NCBI GenBank assembly: GCA_958295905.1
Contig: OY282382.1
Location: forward strand, 5,452,910-5,516,909
DNA from: an uncultured Vicinamibacterales bacterium
Lineage (GTDB): Bacteria; Acidobacteriota; Vicinamibacteria; Vicinamibacterales; UBA8438
Reading direction: 5' to 3'
DNA length: 64,000 nucleotides
The notes beneath the pieces were generated by a model. It was not told the origin of the DNA. It saw only the letters and a list, made by a program, of their open reading frames with translations, and made no database searches. Shown here in pieces: positions 63,257-64,000 of this stretch; position 1 is the first letter of the stretch; each line of letters begins with the position of its first letter. The position numbers were made by a program, and so were the translations under genes.

Positions 63257-64000
63257 TTGGCGGCGGGCGGGCGGCAGGGTCTCGACGCGCTCCTGGCGGT
63301 GCTCCTGGCCCCGTGCTGCGCGGTGTGCCGGACCCTGCTCGACGCACCCACCCGAGGTCCGGTCTGTCCGGCGTGCTGGCGTACCGTGCCCCGTCTCACC
63401 CCTCCCGTCTGCGACCGCTGCGGGGATCCGTTGCCGTCCGGGCGGACGGCCTCCCCGCGGCCCGGGCGCTGCCCCCGGTGCCGGCGCCCCGGCGCGCTGA
63501 TTGAGCGCCAGCGCGCGGCCGGTCCCTACGAGGGCGTCCTTCGCCGGCTCGTGCACGTCCTCAAGTACGAGCCGCGCCCTGCGCTGGCGCCGCCCCTGGG
63601 CCGCCTGATGCGCGAATCCGGGGCGGGGATACTCGCCGGGGTCGACTGTGTGGTGGCCGTCCCGCTGCATCCGCGGCGGCAACGGGCGCGCGGCTTCAAT
63701 CAGGCGGCGGATCTGGCCGCCCAGTTGGGCCGCCCGGTGGTCGACGCGCTCCGCCGCGTCCGGGCCACGGCGCCGCAGATGGAGCTCCCGGCCGAACGGC
63801 GCCGCCGCAACGTGCGGGGCGCCTTCGCGCCGGCTCGGCGCCTGGGTATCCGGCCCGCCCGAACCGGCGTCGAGGATGCGTGCGTGATGCTCGTGGACGA
63901 CGTCACCACCACGGGGGCGACGCTCGATGCCTGCGCCCGCGTCCTGCGGCGCTGCGGGGCCCGCGAGGTGCGGGCGCTCACGCTGGCGAGAGTCGTTCGC
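63257..64000 (+). CDS. comF: ComF-family phosphoribosyltransferase-like protein (partial)
   Basis: The open frame runs to the window edge with 248 codons from TTG at 63257 (a GTG at 63299 is another choice). It shows the ComF zinc region (LLAPCCAVCRTLLDA, CPACWRTVP, CDRCGDPLPSG, CPRCRRPG), the YEGVLRRLVHVLKYEPRPALA block, VVAVPLHPRRQRARGFNQAADLA and the PRTase loop VMLVDDVTTTGATLDAC. ComF proteins assist single-stranded DNA handling in natural transformation. The 3' end is cut by the window. Confidence 0.85.
   Translation, partial: MAAGGRQGLDALLAVLLAPCCAVCRTLLDAPTRGPVCPACWRTVPRLTPPVCDRCGDPLPSGRTASPRPGRCPRCRRPGALIERQRAAGPYEGVLRRLVHVLKYEPRPALAPPLGRLMRESGAGILAGVDCVVAVPLHPRRQRARGFNQAADLAAQLGRPVVDALRRVRATAPQMELPAERRRRNVRGAFAPARRLGIRPARTGVEDACVMLVDDVTTTGATLDACARVLRRCGAREVRALTLARVVR

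Overview
The window reads as high-GC chromosomal DNA from a diderm (two-membrane) bacterium. It carries TamB and BamA/TamA-type outer-membrane biogenesis genes, many lipoproteins and signal peptides, and hslVU, topA, trmFO, xerC, dprA and rplU-rpmA-obgE-nadD-rsfS blocks of ordinary vertical descent. An exported protein with the 'PWGxPDLQGxW' domain, the DUF3604 and Uma2 proteins, an adenosylcobalamin-dependent ribonucleotide reductase and the general gene style suggest Acidobacteriota, perhaps a Vicinamibacteria-like lineage. That placement is inference, not proof.

Layout. 1-11.4 kb: end of an ABC importer (ATPase tail and permease), a free-standing PD-(D/E)XK-type protein, a flavin-fold protein, then a run of catabolic-looking enzymes of which several carry signal peptides (double VOC fusion, cyclase-family hydrolase, HpcH/HpaI aldolase, metallo-beta-lactamase-fold hydrolase), with an SDR, a VOC protein and ribosomal protein L31 between them. 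11.5-14.7 kb: nrdJ with a long repeat-bearing leader. 14.8-29.4 kb: CPBP protease, SurA-like protein, then a minus-strand overlapping block accC, biotin carrier, tamB, BamA/TamA-like, followed by a parvulin-like protein and a DUF3604 protein. 29.4-38.4 kb: an accessory island bracketed by two nearly identical Uma2 nuclease genes. It holds a GT-C membrane protein with an unusual C-terminal beta-sandwich, a RipA-like membrane protein next to a broken TIR-domain gene, a frameshifted Rpn nuclease, and IS1182- and IS91-type remnants. 38.5-64 kb: carboxyltransferase beta subunit, transaldolase, FAH hydrolase, hslVU with a lipoprotein, amino-acid permease, an ECF sigma/anti-sigma pair, an ABC-F ATPase, the xerC-trmFO-topA-dprA block, and the rplU-rpmA-obgE-nadD-rsfS-comF block.

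Working together. AccC, the biotin carrier and the distant carboxyltransferase beta subunit can form an acyl-CoA carboxylase. TamB and the BamA/TamA-like barrel are translationally coupled and probably form an envelope-spanning assembly or lipid-transport pair. HslV and HslU form the two-part protease. The sigma factor and its zinc-finger anti-sigma overlap by four bases.

The most unusual signals are outside ordinary genes. There are three dispersed families of short palindromic or terminal-inverted-repeat elements. More than ten partial duplications sit 59-83 bp apart (mostly about 72 bp), often copying the last codons of a gene just beyond its stop. A TIR-domain gene next to a RipA-like membrane protein is interrupted by a roughly 254-bp insert flanked by CTAGC on both sides. 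That TIR/membrane pair looks like the relic of a defence module.
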